The notes: generated from the letters alone by a model not told the origin. DNA of 5,892 nucleotides from Lentisphaeria bacterium (GCA_016302725.1 JAEDNB010000132.1:1-5892); one strand, 5' to 3'; positions 1-5,502 are shown, counted from the first letter of the stretch. Made by a program: numbers and translations.

Positions 1-23
1 GGGGAAAAAGTATGCTTTTCCCC
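1..23. other. Perfect 8-bp inverted repeat (hairpin) at the window edge
   Basis: GGGGAAAA at 1-8 is exactly complementary to TTTTCCCC at 16-23, with a 7-base loop. This could be the stem of a transcription terminator for a gene ending just left of the window. No T-run follows on the + strand, and the flank on the other side is cut off, so a classical intrinsic terminator cannot be confirmed. An operator is the alternative. Confidence 0.4.
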
Positions 24-106
24 GGTCTGGCAAGGAAAAGCGCATTACAGTATCCCCCATTCATTCGGAGTGCCGCGCGGATTATCCTGGTAGAGGCGGC
101 TCCTGG

Positions 107-165
107 CCTCCCTTTCTTGCCCATCTCCCTTCCTTTCCTCCTTACCAACCCCATCTTATCCATCC
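107..165 (+). promoter_or_regulatory. Pyrimidine-rich leader without Shine-Dalgarno, upstream of pal
   Basis: In this 59-base stretch 51 bases are C or T and only one is G, just before the chosen ATG at 171. No GGAG/AGGA-type ribosome-binding site lies in the 20 bases before that ATG. The same style of leader precedes hpt and the LysM gene. I infer a 5' untranslated leader whose initiation does not rely on the anti-Shine-Dalgarno sequence. I could not place a convincing -35/-10 pair in 24-170. Confidence 0.35.
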
Positions 166-170
166 TGGCT

Positions 171-794
171 ATGCGTCTGCTTCGCCCCCTGTCACTGCTG
201 GTCTCGGTTTCCGCCTGCGCCCTCCTCTTCACCTCCTGCACGAAGAAGCCCAACATCGACTTGTCTGGCGTAGTCCGCAATCCCGCGGCCCTGGGGCAAG
301 GCGCCGGGAACCGTGAAGGGATGGAGGGCTTCGTGCCCGCCCCCACGGATTTCTCGCAGCTGGGCGACGGCGGCAATGGCATTGCCATCGGCCCCTGGGA
401 GGGGACGGACAAGCCTGCCGCCGGGGCAGGGAGCGACTTCCTCAAAAACACCCAGCGCTGGGAGGGCGTGGTCTATTTCGAGTATGACCAGTCCGAGATT
501 GTGGCCAGCGAACGGGCAAAACTGGATTCCCTGGCGACGTTCCTGAACGAGAATCCCGCCTTGGGAGTGATCATCGAAGGGCATACGGACGAACGTGGTA
601 GCGACGAGTACAACCGCGCCCTGGGCGAGCGCCGCGCCCTTTCCGTGCAGCAGTATCTGACCCTCCTGGGGGTGGAGGACGCCCGGATGCAGACGGTGAG
701 TTTTGGGGAGGACAAGCCTGTCGTGATGGGGGCCGCCTCCGAGTCTGAACACGCCAGGAACCGCCGTGCGGAGTTTGTCCTGGGCGAACGCTAG
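171..794 (+). CDS. pal: Pal/OmpA-family peptidoglycan-associated lipoprotein
   Basis: This is a 207-residue lipoprotein with a C-terminal OmpA-like domain, predicted to anchor the outer membrane to peptidoglycan by binding diaminopimelate. The N-terminus MRLLR plus a hydrophobic stretch forms a lipoprotein signal peptide with the likely lipobox FTSC (Cys23); VSAC (Cys16) also fits a lipobox. Residues 24-95 are a Gly/Ala/Pro-rich linker. The OmpA domain runs from about 98 to 205, with VYFEYDQSEI at 101-110, GHTDERG at 137-143 (Asp140), Tyr147-Asn148, LGERRA at 151-156 (Arg155) and a terminal NRRAEF; these are the conserved ligand-binding positions of the family. The frame stays open upstream to 12, but only the ATG at 171 places a positively charged n-region directly before the signal peptide. 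Length and motifs resemble Pal. No tolB, tolA or ybgF is visible nearby, so participation in a Tol-Pal complex is inferred from the family only. Confidence 0.9.
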   Translation: MRLLRPLSLLVSVSACALLFTSCTKKPNIDLSGVVRNPAALGQGAGNREGMEGFVPAPTDFSQLGDGGNGIAIGPWEGTDKPAAGAGSDFLKNTQRWEGVVYFEYDQSEIVASERAKLDSLATFLNENPALGVIIEGHTDERGSDEYNRALGERRALSVQQYLTLLGVEDARMQTVSFGEDKPVVMGAASESEHARNRRAEFVLGER

Positions 795-800
795 AGAAGT

Positions 801-845
801 GGCGGCGGCGGGAATGCGCACTTGTGCGCGGGGGGGGGTGCCGCC
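801..845. other. Nested inverted repeat with G9 tract in the pal-nudix/lipA gap
   Basis: The 74-bp gap holds a perfect palindrome, GCGCAC-TT-GTGCGC, at 816-829. It is framed by a second inverted pair, GGCGGC at 801-806 and GCCGCC at 840-845. Nine consecutive G follow the palindrome at 830-838, the longest homopolymer in the window. The structure could be a protein-binding site, or an RNA hairpin acting as a weak terminator or stabiliser for pal mRNA. There is no T-run. Confidence 0.4.
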
Positions 846-868
846 GTCGGGATGACGGCAACATCGAT

Positions 869-2179
869 ATGTCTGCGCTAGATGTCTCTGCCGCCGTGGT
901 CTTCCGCGGCGGCAAATTGCTTTTGGCCACCCGGCGTCCCGGGAGCCGCCATGCCGGGCTTTGGGAATTTCCCGGAGGAAAGGTGCAGGGGGGGGAGTCC
1001 TGTGGGGAGGCCCTCTCCCGGGAACTGCGCGAGGAATTGGCATTCTCCTGGGAAGGGGAGGCCATCCCCATGGGCGTCCTGCGGCAGCCGCCGACGGGGG
1101 AGGCGCCGGAGTTGCGCCTCCATTTCTTCTATTGCCCGGCACCAGGGGAGGGGGAGCCTGTCCCCCAGGAGGGGCAGCAGGCCGGCTGGTTTTCTCCCCG
1201 GCAATGGGAGGAACTCCCCCTGGCACCCCTGGATAGGCAGTTCCTGGAAAGCCACCGGGAGGAATTGACGGGGCTGGCCCAGGAGTCCCAGCCCATGGGC
1301 GCCCGCCCGGGCCGTCTTCCCCCGTGGCTGAAGAGCCCCTTCCAGGGTGGCGTGGAGCGGCGGGAGATGAGGCACCTCCTGAAGCAGGGCGCCCTCCACA
1401 CCGTCTGCGACGGGGCGAAATGCCCCAACCGCTGCCAGTGCTGGCGCCACCGCACCGCCACCTTCATGATCCTGGGGGAAATCTGCACCCGGGCATGCCG
1501 CTTCTGCTCCGTCCCCCACGGCAGACCCACCCCTCCCGAACCCGAGGAACCCCGGCGCATCGCCGAAAGCGTGGCCGAACTGGGATTGAAATATGCCGTG
1601 GTGACCTGCGTGAGCAGGGACGACCTGCCGGATGGCGGCGCCTCCGCCATGAGAGAGACCATCCTTGCCATCCGGCAACGCTGCCCTGACACGCTGGTGG
1701 AAGTCCTGACCAGCGACTATGGCGGGGATTTCCAGGCCGTCGACCAGGTGCTGTCTGCCGCCCCCGCAGTCTTCGGACACAATCTGGAGACGGTGGAACG
1801 CCTCTCCCCCTCCGTGCGCAGCGTGGCGCAGTACCGGAGGAGCCTGGCGGTCCTGGAATACGCCGCCTCCCATGCCCCCCAGGGGACGGTGGTCAAAAGC
1901 GGGATGATGCTCGGCCTGGGGGAAAGCGATGACGAGGTGCGCCAGGCACTGAAGGACCTGCGCAACGTCGGGGTCTCCCTGGTGACCCTGGGACAGTATC
2001 TCCAGCCCACTCCCGCGCAACTCCCCGTGGCGTCCTTCCTCCTCCCCTCCCGCTTCCTCCAATGGAGGCGCTACGCAGAGGAGGAACTGGGCTTCGCCAG
2101 CGCCGTCTGCGGACCCCTGGTGCGCAGTTCCTATCTGGCGGGGGAAGCCTACTGGCAGGCCCGGCAAGGCCGCCCCTGA
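869..2179 (+). CDS. lipA: Fusion protein: MutT-type Nudix hydrolase + lipoyl synthase (LipA)
   Basis: One uninterrupted 436-residue frame encodes two enzymes. Residues 1-133 are a MutT-like Nudix domain: FPGGK at 34-38 and a Nudix box with Gly37, Glu43, Arg51-Glu52 and Glu55-Glu56, whose usual Gly is Ala58. The WFSPRQWEELPLAP segment resembles the end of 8-oxo-dGTP/CTP diphosphatases. A short linker precedes PPWLK (151-155), the typical LipA beginning. LipA inserts two sulfurs into octanoyl-lipoyl domains. Its auxiliary cluster motif CX4CX5C is Cys180/185/191, the radical-SAM CX3CX2C is Cys206/210/213, and the C-terminal RSSY serine-ligand motif is 419-422, so LipA looks complete. An extra cysteine (189) lies inside the first motif. 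The start is the ATG at 869. A GTG at 824 would add 15 Gly/Arg-rich residues translated from the G9 tract and is less likely. The ATG at 1295 could also start LipA alone. No lipB is in view. Confidence 0.88.
   Translation: MSALDVSAAVVFRGGKLLLATRRPGSRHAGLWEFPGGKVQGGESCGEALSRELREELAFSWEGEAIPMGVLRQPPTGEAPELRLHFFYCPAPGEGEPVPQEGQQAGWFSPRQWEELPLAPLDRQFLESHREELTGLAQESQPMGARPGRLPPWLKSPFQGGVERREMRHLLKQGALHTVCDGAKCPNRCQCWRHRTATFMILGEICTRACRFCSVPHGRPTPPEPEEPRRIAESVAELGLKYAVVTCVSRDDLPDGGASAMRETILAIRQRCPDTLVEVLTSDYGGDFQAVDQVLSAAPAVFGHNLETVERLSPSVRSVAQYRRSLAVLEYAASHAPQGTVVKSGMMLGLGESDDEVRQALKDLRNVGVSLVTLGQYLQPTPAQLPVASFLLPSRFLQWRRYAEEELGFASAVCGPLVRSSYLAGEAYWQARQGRP
988..995 (+). repeat. G8 homopolymer inside the Nudix catalytic motif
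   Basis: Eight G in a row cover the codons for Gln-Gly-Gly-Glu immediately around the first catalytic-box Glu (Glu43) of the Nudix domain. A slip of one base here would shift the frame and remove both the rest of the Nudix domain and, unless translation restarts, the LipA domain. Whether it varies in nature cannot be seen from one sequence. Confidence 0.5.
1281..1297 (+). promoter_or_regulatory. Possible internal ribosome-binding site and start for stand-alone LipA
   Basis: AGGAG at 1281-1285 is followed after nine bases by an in-frame ATG at 1295. Translation from there gives 294 residues beginning MGARPGRLPPWLK, close to the normal length and N-terminus of bacterial LipA (E. coli LipA is about 320). 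AGGAG is common in this GC-rich coding sequence, and the site may be chance. Confidence 0.3.
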
Positions 2180-2180
2180 A

Positions 2181-2207
2181 CGCCCCCCCTCTCTTCCGCC
2201 CCTCCCC
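2181..2207 (+). promoter_or_regulatory. Pyrimidine tract upstream of hpt, no Shine-Dalgarno
   Basis: Between the lipA stop and the hpt ATG, 25 of these 27 bases are C or T, including a C7 run. An A-rich ten-base patch (2208-2217) then touches the start codon. No purine-rich ribosome-binding site is present. Confidence 0.35.
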
Positions 2208-2217
2208 ATAGACAACA

Positions 2218-2745
2218 ATGAAAATCCTCCTCACCCAAGAACAAATCCAGGAACGCATCGAGGCCATGGCTCGGGAAATCGACCAGGCCTACCAGGGACA
2301 GCCCTACACCGTCATGGCTCTCCTGAATGGGGCATGCTATTTCGCCGTGGACCTGACACGGCACCTGAAAGGCGATTTCATCCTGGACTCCGTCCTGGTC
2401 TCCAGTTATGTGGACGACCACTCCACGGGGAAAATCACCATGCGGGGCACCCCCAAGAAGCCGGTGGCGGGACGGCATGTCCTGCTGGTGGACGAGGTCC
2501 TGGACACCGCCTTGACCCTCTCCTCCATCCGGCGCCACTTCCAGGAGCAGGGCGCACTGGATGTGAAGACCGCCGTCCTGGTCCAGAAGAGCCGCCCCCT
2601 CCATGCCCTGGCCAAGGATTTCCGGGCGGAGTGGATTGGCTTCACGATGCCGGACCGCTTCCTGATTGGATGCGGGATGGACTACAATGAACGCTTCCGC
2701 CAACTTCCCTTCATCGCGGAAATGGAGGCGTCCGACCTGAAATGA
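2218..2745 (+). CDS. hpt: Hypoxanthine phosphoribosyltransferase
   Basis: This 175-residue cytoplasmic type I phosphoribosyltransferase has the usual length for bacterial Hpt. It is predicted to convert hypoxanthine (often also guanine) plus PRPP to IMP/GMP in purine salvage. Visible motifs are ALLNGACYF (34-42, PPi-binding loop region), the flexible-loop Ser-Tyr dipeptide followed by STGKI (63-73), the PRPP-binding strand-loop HVLLVDEVLDTALTL (87-101) with acidic Asp92-Glu93 and the likely catalytic Asp96, and the base-side segment IGFTMPDRFLIGCGMDY (140-156) with Asp155. The acidic pair is DE rather than the more common ED, and Ala98 replaces the usual Gly; both look conservative. The ATG at 2218 begins the typical MKILLTQEQIQ N-terminus. 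The gene starts 38 bp after nudix-lipA, and its stop codon overlaps the murD start. Confidence 0.92.
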   Translation: MKILLTQEQIQERIEAMAREIDQAYQGQPYTVMALLNGACYFAVDLTRHLKGDFILDSVLVSSYVDDHSTGKITMRGTPKKPVAGRHVLLVDEVLDTALTLSSIRRHFQEQGALDVKTAVLVQKSRPLHALAKDFRAEWIGFTMPDRFLIGCGMDYNERFRQLPFIAEMEASDLK

Positions 2746-4166
2746 CGGGGCTGGCGGGAAAGCGCGTCCTGGTCCTGGGGGCCGGCGCCAGCGGCTGCGC
2801 CGCCGCGCAACTGGCCCTCGCCCAGGGCGCCCGGGTGACGGTGCTGGATGGTGCCGCCGGAAACGCCGCCTCCCGGCGGTGTGCCGCCTTGCAGGCGCAA
2901 GGCGTGGAGTTCCGGTGGGGATGCTCCGGGGAACGCTGGGAAGAGGGGGAGGTCTCCCTGGTGGTGGTCAGTCCCGGAATCCCCTTGGATTCCCCCCTCC
3001 ATCGCCTGGGCGAATCCACCGGCGCCCCCATGAGGGGGGAGCTGGAGTTTGGCGCCTCCTTCCTGAAATGCCCCCTCTATGCCGTCACGGGCACCAACGG
3101 AAAAACCACCACCACGGAATTGCTCACGGCATGCCTGAAGGCCACGGGAAGGCGGGTGATGGCGGCGGGAAACATCGGCGTCCCCATCTCCCAGGTGGCC
3201 TGGGAAAATCCCCCCTTGGACGCCCTGGTGGTGGAGGTCAGCAGTTTCCAATTGGAGCATGCCGCGTCCTTCCATCCCCAGGCCGCCATCTTGCTGAACG
3301 TGACCCCAGACCACCTGGACCGCCATGGCTCCCTGGAGCGATATGCCGCCCTCAAGGCCGGACTCCTGGAAAATCTTCTCCCCGGAGGGGTGGCGGTCTA
3401 CCACGCCGCCCTGGAGGGACGCCTCCGACTTCCCCCGGAGTGCCGCCGCGCCCGCCTCTGGCTAGCAGGGGAGGAGGTCTGCGCCAAGGGATGCCCCGCC
3501 GCCCGGGATTGGCGCGTGGGCGGGGATGCCCTCCGGAGAGTCCTCCCCGGAGAGGACGCCGCCGAGGAAGTGGTGCTCCCCCGAAACGCACTTCGCCTCC
3601 AAGGTGACCACAACGGGGAGAATGCCCTGGCCGTGGTCGCCCTCCTGGAGGCCCTGGAAATCCCCCTGGCGGATTTCCGCGAGGCCCTCGCAGGGTTCCA
3701 ATGCGGCCCCCACCGGATACAAAGGGTGGGGAAATGGAGGGGAATCACCTTCGTGGACGACTCCAAGGCGACGGATGTGGATGCCATGGTCCAGGCCCTG
3801 CGCACCCTGGGCCCCTCCGTGGGAAAGGCAATCTCCCTGATTGCCGGGGGGCTGGACAAAGGGTGCTCCCTGACGGAAGCCAAACCGGAAATCAGACGGT
3901 ATGTTAAGAACGCTTTCCTGATTGGGGAGTGCCGTGGCCGTCTCCAGGCGGCTTGGCAGGGGGAAGTGCCTTGCGTGCTCTGCGACTCCCTGGAGGAGGC
4001 GGTGTCCCAGGCCGTGCGGGGGGCGTCCCAAGGCGGGATTGTCCTGCTCTCCCCCGGTTGCGCCAGCATGGACATGTTCCGCTCCTATGCGGAGCGGGGC
4101 GAACGCTTCGCCGCCGCCATGAAGGGCCTCCCCCTGGAGGAAGCGCTGCCCCCCTCCCGCCCATGA
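2742..4166 (+). CDS. murD: UDP-N-acetylmuramoyl-L-alanine--D-glutamate ligase (MurD)
   Basis: MurD adds D-glutamate to UDP-MurNAc-L-Ala in the cytoplasm, using ATP, during peptidoglycan precursor synthesis. At 474 residues it is slightly longer than E. coli MurD (about 438). The N-terminal Rossmann-like UDP-binding domain shows VLGAGASG (11-18) and VSPGIP (76-81). The central ATPase domain has the P-loop GTNGKTTT (117-124), EVSSFQLE (165-172), NVTPDHLDRH (186-195), a lysine at 205 in the position of the carbamylated lysine, and GDHNGENALA (288-297). The C-terminal domain has PHR (323-325), DDSKATD (339-345), IAGGLDKG (367-374) and LSPGCASMDMFRSYAERG (436-453). Two motif positions differ from the commonest forms: SKATD for SKATN and SPGCAS for SPACAS. 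The ATG shares four bases (ATGA) with the hpt stop. GGAGG lies 13 bases upstream, so translational coupling is likely. A Pro-rich tail ends the protein. Confidence 0.96.
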   Translation: MTGLAGKRVLVLGAGASGCAAAQLALAQGARVTVLDGAAGNAASRRCAALQAQGVEFRWGCSGERWEEGEVSLVVVSPGIPLDSPLHRLGESTGAPMRGELEFGASFLKCPLYAVTGTNGKTTTTELLTACLKATGRRVMAAGNIGVPISQVAWENPPLDALVVEVSSFQLEHAASFHPQAAILLNVTPDHLDRHGSLERYAALKAGLLENLLPGGVAVYHAALEGRLRLPPECRRARLWLAGEEVCAKGCPAARDWRVGGDALRRVLPGEDAAEEVVLPRNALRLQGDHNGENALAVVALLEALEIPLADFREALAGFQCGPHRIQRVGKWRGITFVDDSKATDVDAMVQALRTLGPSVGKAISLIAGGLDKGCSLTEAKPEIRRYVKNAFLIGECRGRLQAAWQGEVPCVLCDSLEEAVSQAVRGASQGGIVLLSPGCASMDMFRSYAERGERFAAAMKGLPLEEALPPSRP

Positions 4167-4265
4167 CCCCGCCCCGCCCCCTTTGCGTCGCCTTCCTCGC
4201 CTTCCCCCCGGCGACTCCCCCTTCCGTATCCGCATTCTTCCAAGCCCCCTACCGAAAACAAACCC
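4167..4265 (+). promoter_or_regulatory. C-rich murD-lysM intergenic leader
   Basis: The 99-base gap is strongly pyrimidine-rich, starting with repeated CCCCG units, and ends in an A-rich patch (4251-4262) right before the ATG. There is no Shine-Dalgarno match, no T-run terminator and no clear sigma-70-type promoter. It may be a transcribed spacer within one operon or the leader of a separate unit. Confidence 0.3.
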
Positions 4266-5396
4266 ATGTCGGATGATATGACGATGAAAAAATCCCCCTT
4301 CCTCCGTCTTGGCGCCTACGCCTTCTCCACCCTCCTGGCCGTCGCTCTCACCGGATGCCGCACGGGAAATCCCGGCGCCACTCCTTCCTACACTGGGCTG
4401 ATGAGCAGCCGGGGAAGCATCCCCCCCGCCTATGCCCAGGTCCAGCCCCTGCCGGCCTCCGCCTCCCAGGCCAGGCCCGCCCTTCCTGAAGCCCCCGCCT
4501 CCGCCGGCGAAGGGGTCTACGGTGGCATCGGAGAGGAAAATGCCTTTGTCGCTCCCGCCCCCGAACTGGTGAACCAGGTGGAGGTCGTCGAGGTGGAGTC
4601 GCCCCTGCCTCCCCAGGAGGCCCCTGCCCCCCAGGAAACGGAGGAACCCAAGGGATGGACGCTGCCTCCCGTCCCCAAGGCCCAGCCCGCCCCCGCCGGC
4701 GAGGCCGCCGCTACCTATGTGGTGCGGGGCGGGGACAGCCTTTCCCGCATCGCCGCCGCCCATGGCGTGAAGACGGCGGATCTCCTGGCTGCCAACCCCA
4801 AAATCACTAGCCCGGACAAAATCCAGGTGGGCCAGGTGCTGAACCTGCCCGCCGGCGCCAAGGCGAATGCCGCCCCGGCCACCACCAAGGCCACCACCAA
4901 GGATTCCCAGCCCGCCTCCGGAAAGGGAGTCGCCCGGGAAGCGATTCCCGAGGACGGAAAATACACGGTCCGCTCCGGGGATTCCCTGTGGCTGATCGCC
5001 CGCCGCTTCGGCGTGAAGAGCGCAGACTTGACACTCTGGAACAACCTCTCCTCCGACAGGCTCCAGGTGGGACAGGTGCTGACGCTCAAGGGAACCCCCG
5101 CCCCCGCCGCCCCCGCTCCCGCCCTTTCCGCCGCCGCCCCTGTGCCGGCCCCCGCCGTTGAGGAGCCCCTGCTTCCCCCCGTGGAGCCGGCCCCCGCTCC
5201 CGCCGAGACGGAGGAGAAGGTCGCCCAGTGGGACTACTTCAACCACACTGCCGCCGAAAACGAGACCCTCCAGAGCATCGCCGACATGTATGAAACCACT
5301 GTGGAGGACCTCCTTCAACTCAATCCCCAGATCAAGAGCGACAGCGACTTGAAGCCCCAGGTCACCGTCCTCAAGGTGCCCTCCCGCTCCAATTGA
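4266..5396 (+). CDS. LysM-domain lipoprotein (two clear LysM domains and a degenerate third)
   Basis: This 376-residue secreted lipoprotein is predicted to bind peptidoglycan through LysM domains. The signal peptide MKKSPFLRLGAYAF... ends in lipobox ALTGC (Cys31), indicating membrane anchoring. Pro/Ala/Glu-rich linkers separate LysM1 (about 150-195, YVVRGGDSLSRIAAAHGV...IQVGQVLNLP), LysM2 (about 232-275, YTVRSGDSLWLIARRFGV...LQVGQVLTLK) and a weaker third copy (about 325-371, ETLQSIADMYETTVEDLLQLNP). No catalytic domain (peptidase M23, amidase, NlpC/P60) is present, so it is probably structural or a recruiter for other wall enzymes. The start may be the ATG at 4266, which fits the A-rich patch before it, or the ATG at 4284, which places MKK directly before the hydrophobic core and makes a more typical signal peptide. 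It lies directly after murD, recalling the chlamydial murD-nlpD order. The precise role is unknown. Confidence 0.9.
   Translation: MSDDMTMKKSPFLRLGAYAFSTLLAVALTGCRTGNPGATPSYTGLMSSRGSIPPAYAQVQPLPASASQARPALPEAPASAGEGVYGGIGEENAFVAPAPELVNQVEVVEVESPLPPQEAPAPQETEEPKGWTLPPVPKAQPAPAGEAAATYVVRGGDSLSRIAAAHGVKTADLLAANPKITSPDKIQVGQVLNLPAGAKANAAPATTKATTKDSQPASGKGVAREAIPEDGKYTVRSGDSLWLIARRFGVKSADLTLWNNLSSDRLQVGQVLTLKGTPAPAAPAPALSAAAPVPAPAVEEPLLPPVEPAPAPAETEEKVAQWDYFNHTAAENETLQSIADMYETTVEDLLQLNPQIKSDSDLKPQVTVLKVPSRSN
4822..4842 (+). repeat. Near-identical 21-bp repeat, copy 1 (LysM1)
   Basis: This stretch, encoding the QVGQVL end of LysM1, matches 5062-5082 in LysM2 at 20 of 21 bases. The copies are 240 bp apart, an exact multiple of three. 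The nucleotide-level match suggests domain duplication or local gene conversion. Confidence 0.6.
5062..5082 (+). repeat. Near-identical 21-bp repeat, copy 2 (LysM2)
   Basis: Partner of 4822-4842, with a single C-to-A difference that keeps glycine unchanged (GGC/GGA). It encodes the same QVGQVL motif at the end of LysM2. Confidence 0.6.
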
Positions 5397-5443
5397 GCCG
5401 CCCCCGCCCCAGGGGCACAGTAGGGAAAACGGGATTCAAGGGC

Positions 5444-5449
5444 TATAGT
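5444..5449 (+). promoter_or_regulatory. Candidate -10 element for fba
   Basis: TATAGT differs from the consensus -10 hexamer at one base and sits in the only A/T-rich island of the 120-bp gap, 68 bp before the aldolase ATG. No recognisable -35 lies 16-18 bp upstream and there is no extended TGN, so this is a weak call. Confidence 0.28.
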
Positions 5450-5466
5450 ACGCCCACTTTCTCCAG

Positions 5467-5483
5467 CGGGGCCGGCTCCCCCG
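5467..5483 (+). other. Short GC hairpin in the presumed fba 5' leader
   Basis: CGGGG at 5467-5471 can pair with CCCCG at 5479-5483 around a 7-base loop. It would lie between the candidate transcription start and the ribosome-binding site. It may be chance in GC-rich DNA. Confidence 0.2.
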
Positions 5484-5502
5484 GTCCCCTCCAACCACCA
5501 AG

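Noticed and set aside
44..87. TACAGT (46-51) and TTATCC (82-87) as -10 boxes for pal
   Set aside because: Neither has a plausible -35 element at 16-18 bp spacing, so the matches are no better than chance.
12..170. N-terminal extension of Pal from the ATG at 12
   Set aside because: It would put 53 residues before a good lipoprotein signal peptide and would start inside the 1-23 hairpin. The ATG at 171 gives a normal lipoprotein.
824..868. GTG start at 824 for the Nudix-LipA fusion
   Set aside because: It adds 15 Gly/Arg-rich residues read from the G9 tract and has no ribosome-binding site. The Nudix fold begins naturally after the ATG at 869.
192..1226. A 344-codon minus-strand open frame across pal and the Nudix region
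   Set aside because: It is Pro/Gly/Arg-rich with no motif, and it crosses the gap containing the G9 tract. It is a GC-content artefact.
878..2218. A 446-codon minus-strand open frame opposite nudix-lipA
   Set aside because: It mirrors the coding strand of a gene with complete catalytic motifs, and its product is low in complexity with no domain that I recognise.
3462..5318. A 618-codon open frame on the minus strand, spanning murD, the gap and the LysM gene
   Set aside because: It is very rich in Gly/Arg/His, shows no recognisable domain and lies opposite two well-supported genes. Long antisense frames are expected where third codon positions are mostly G or C.
5406..5416. GCCCC-A-GGGGC inverted repeat after the LysM stop as a terminator
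   Set aside because: A one-base centre cannot form a hairpin loop without losing most of the stem, and no T-run follows.
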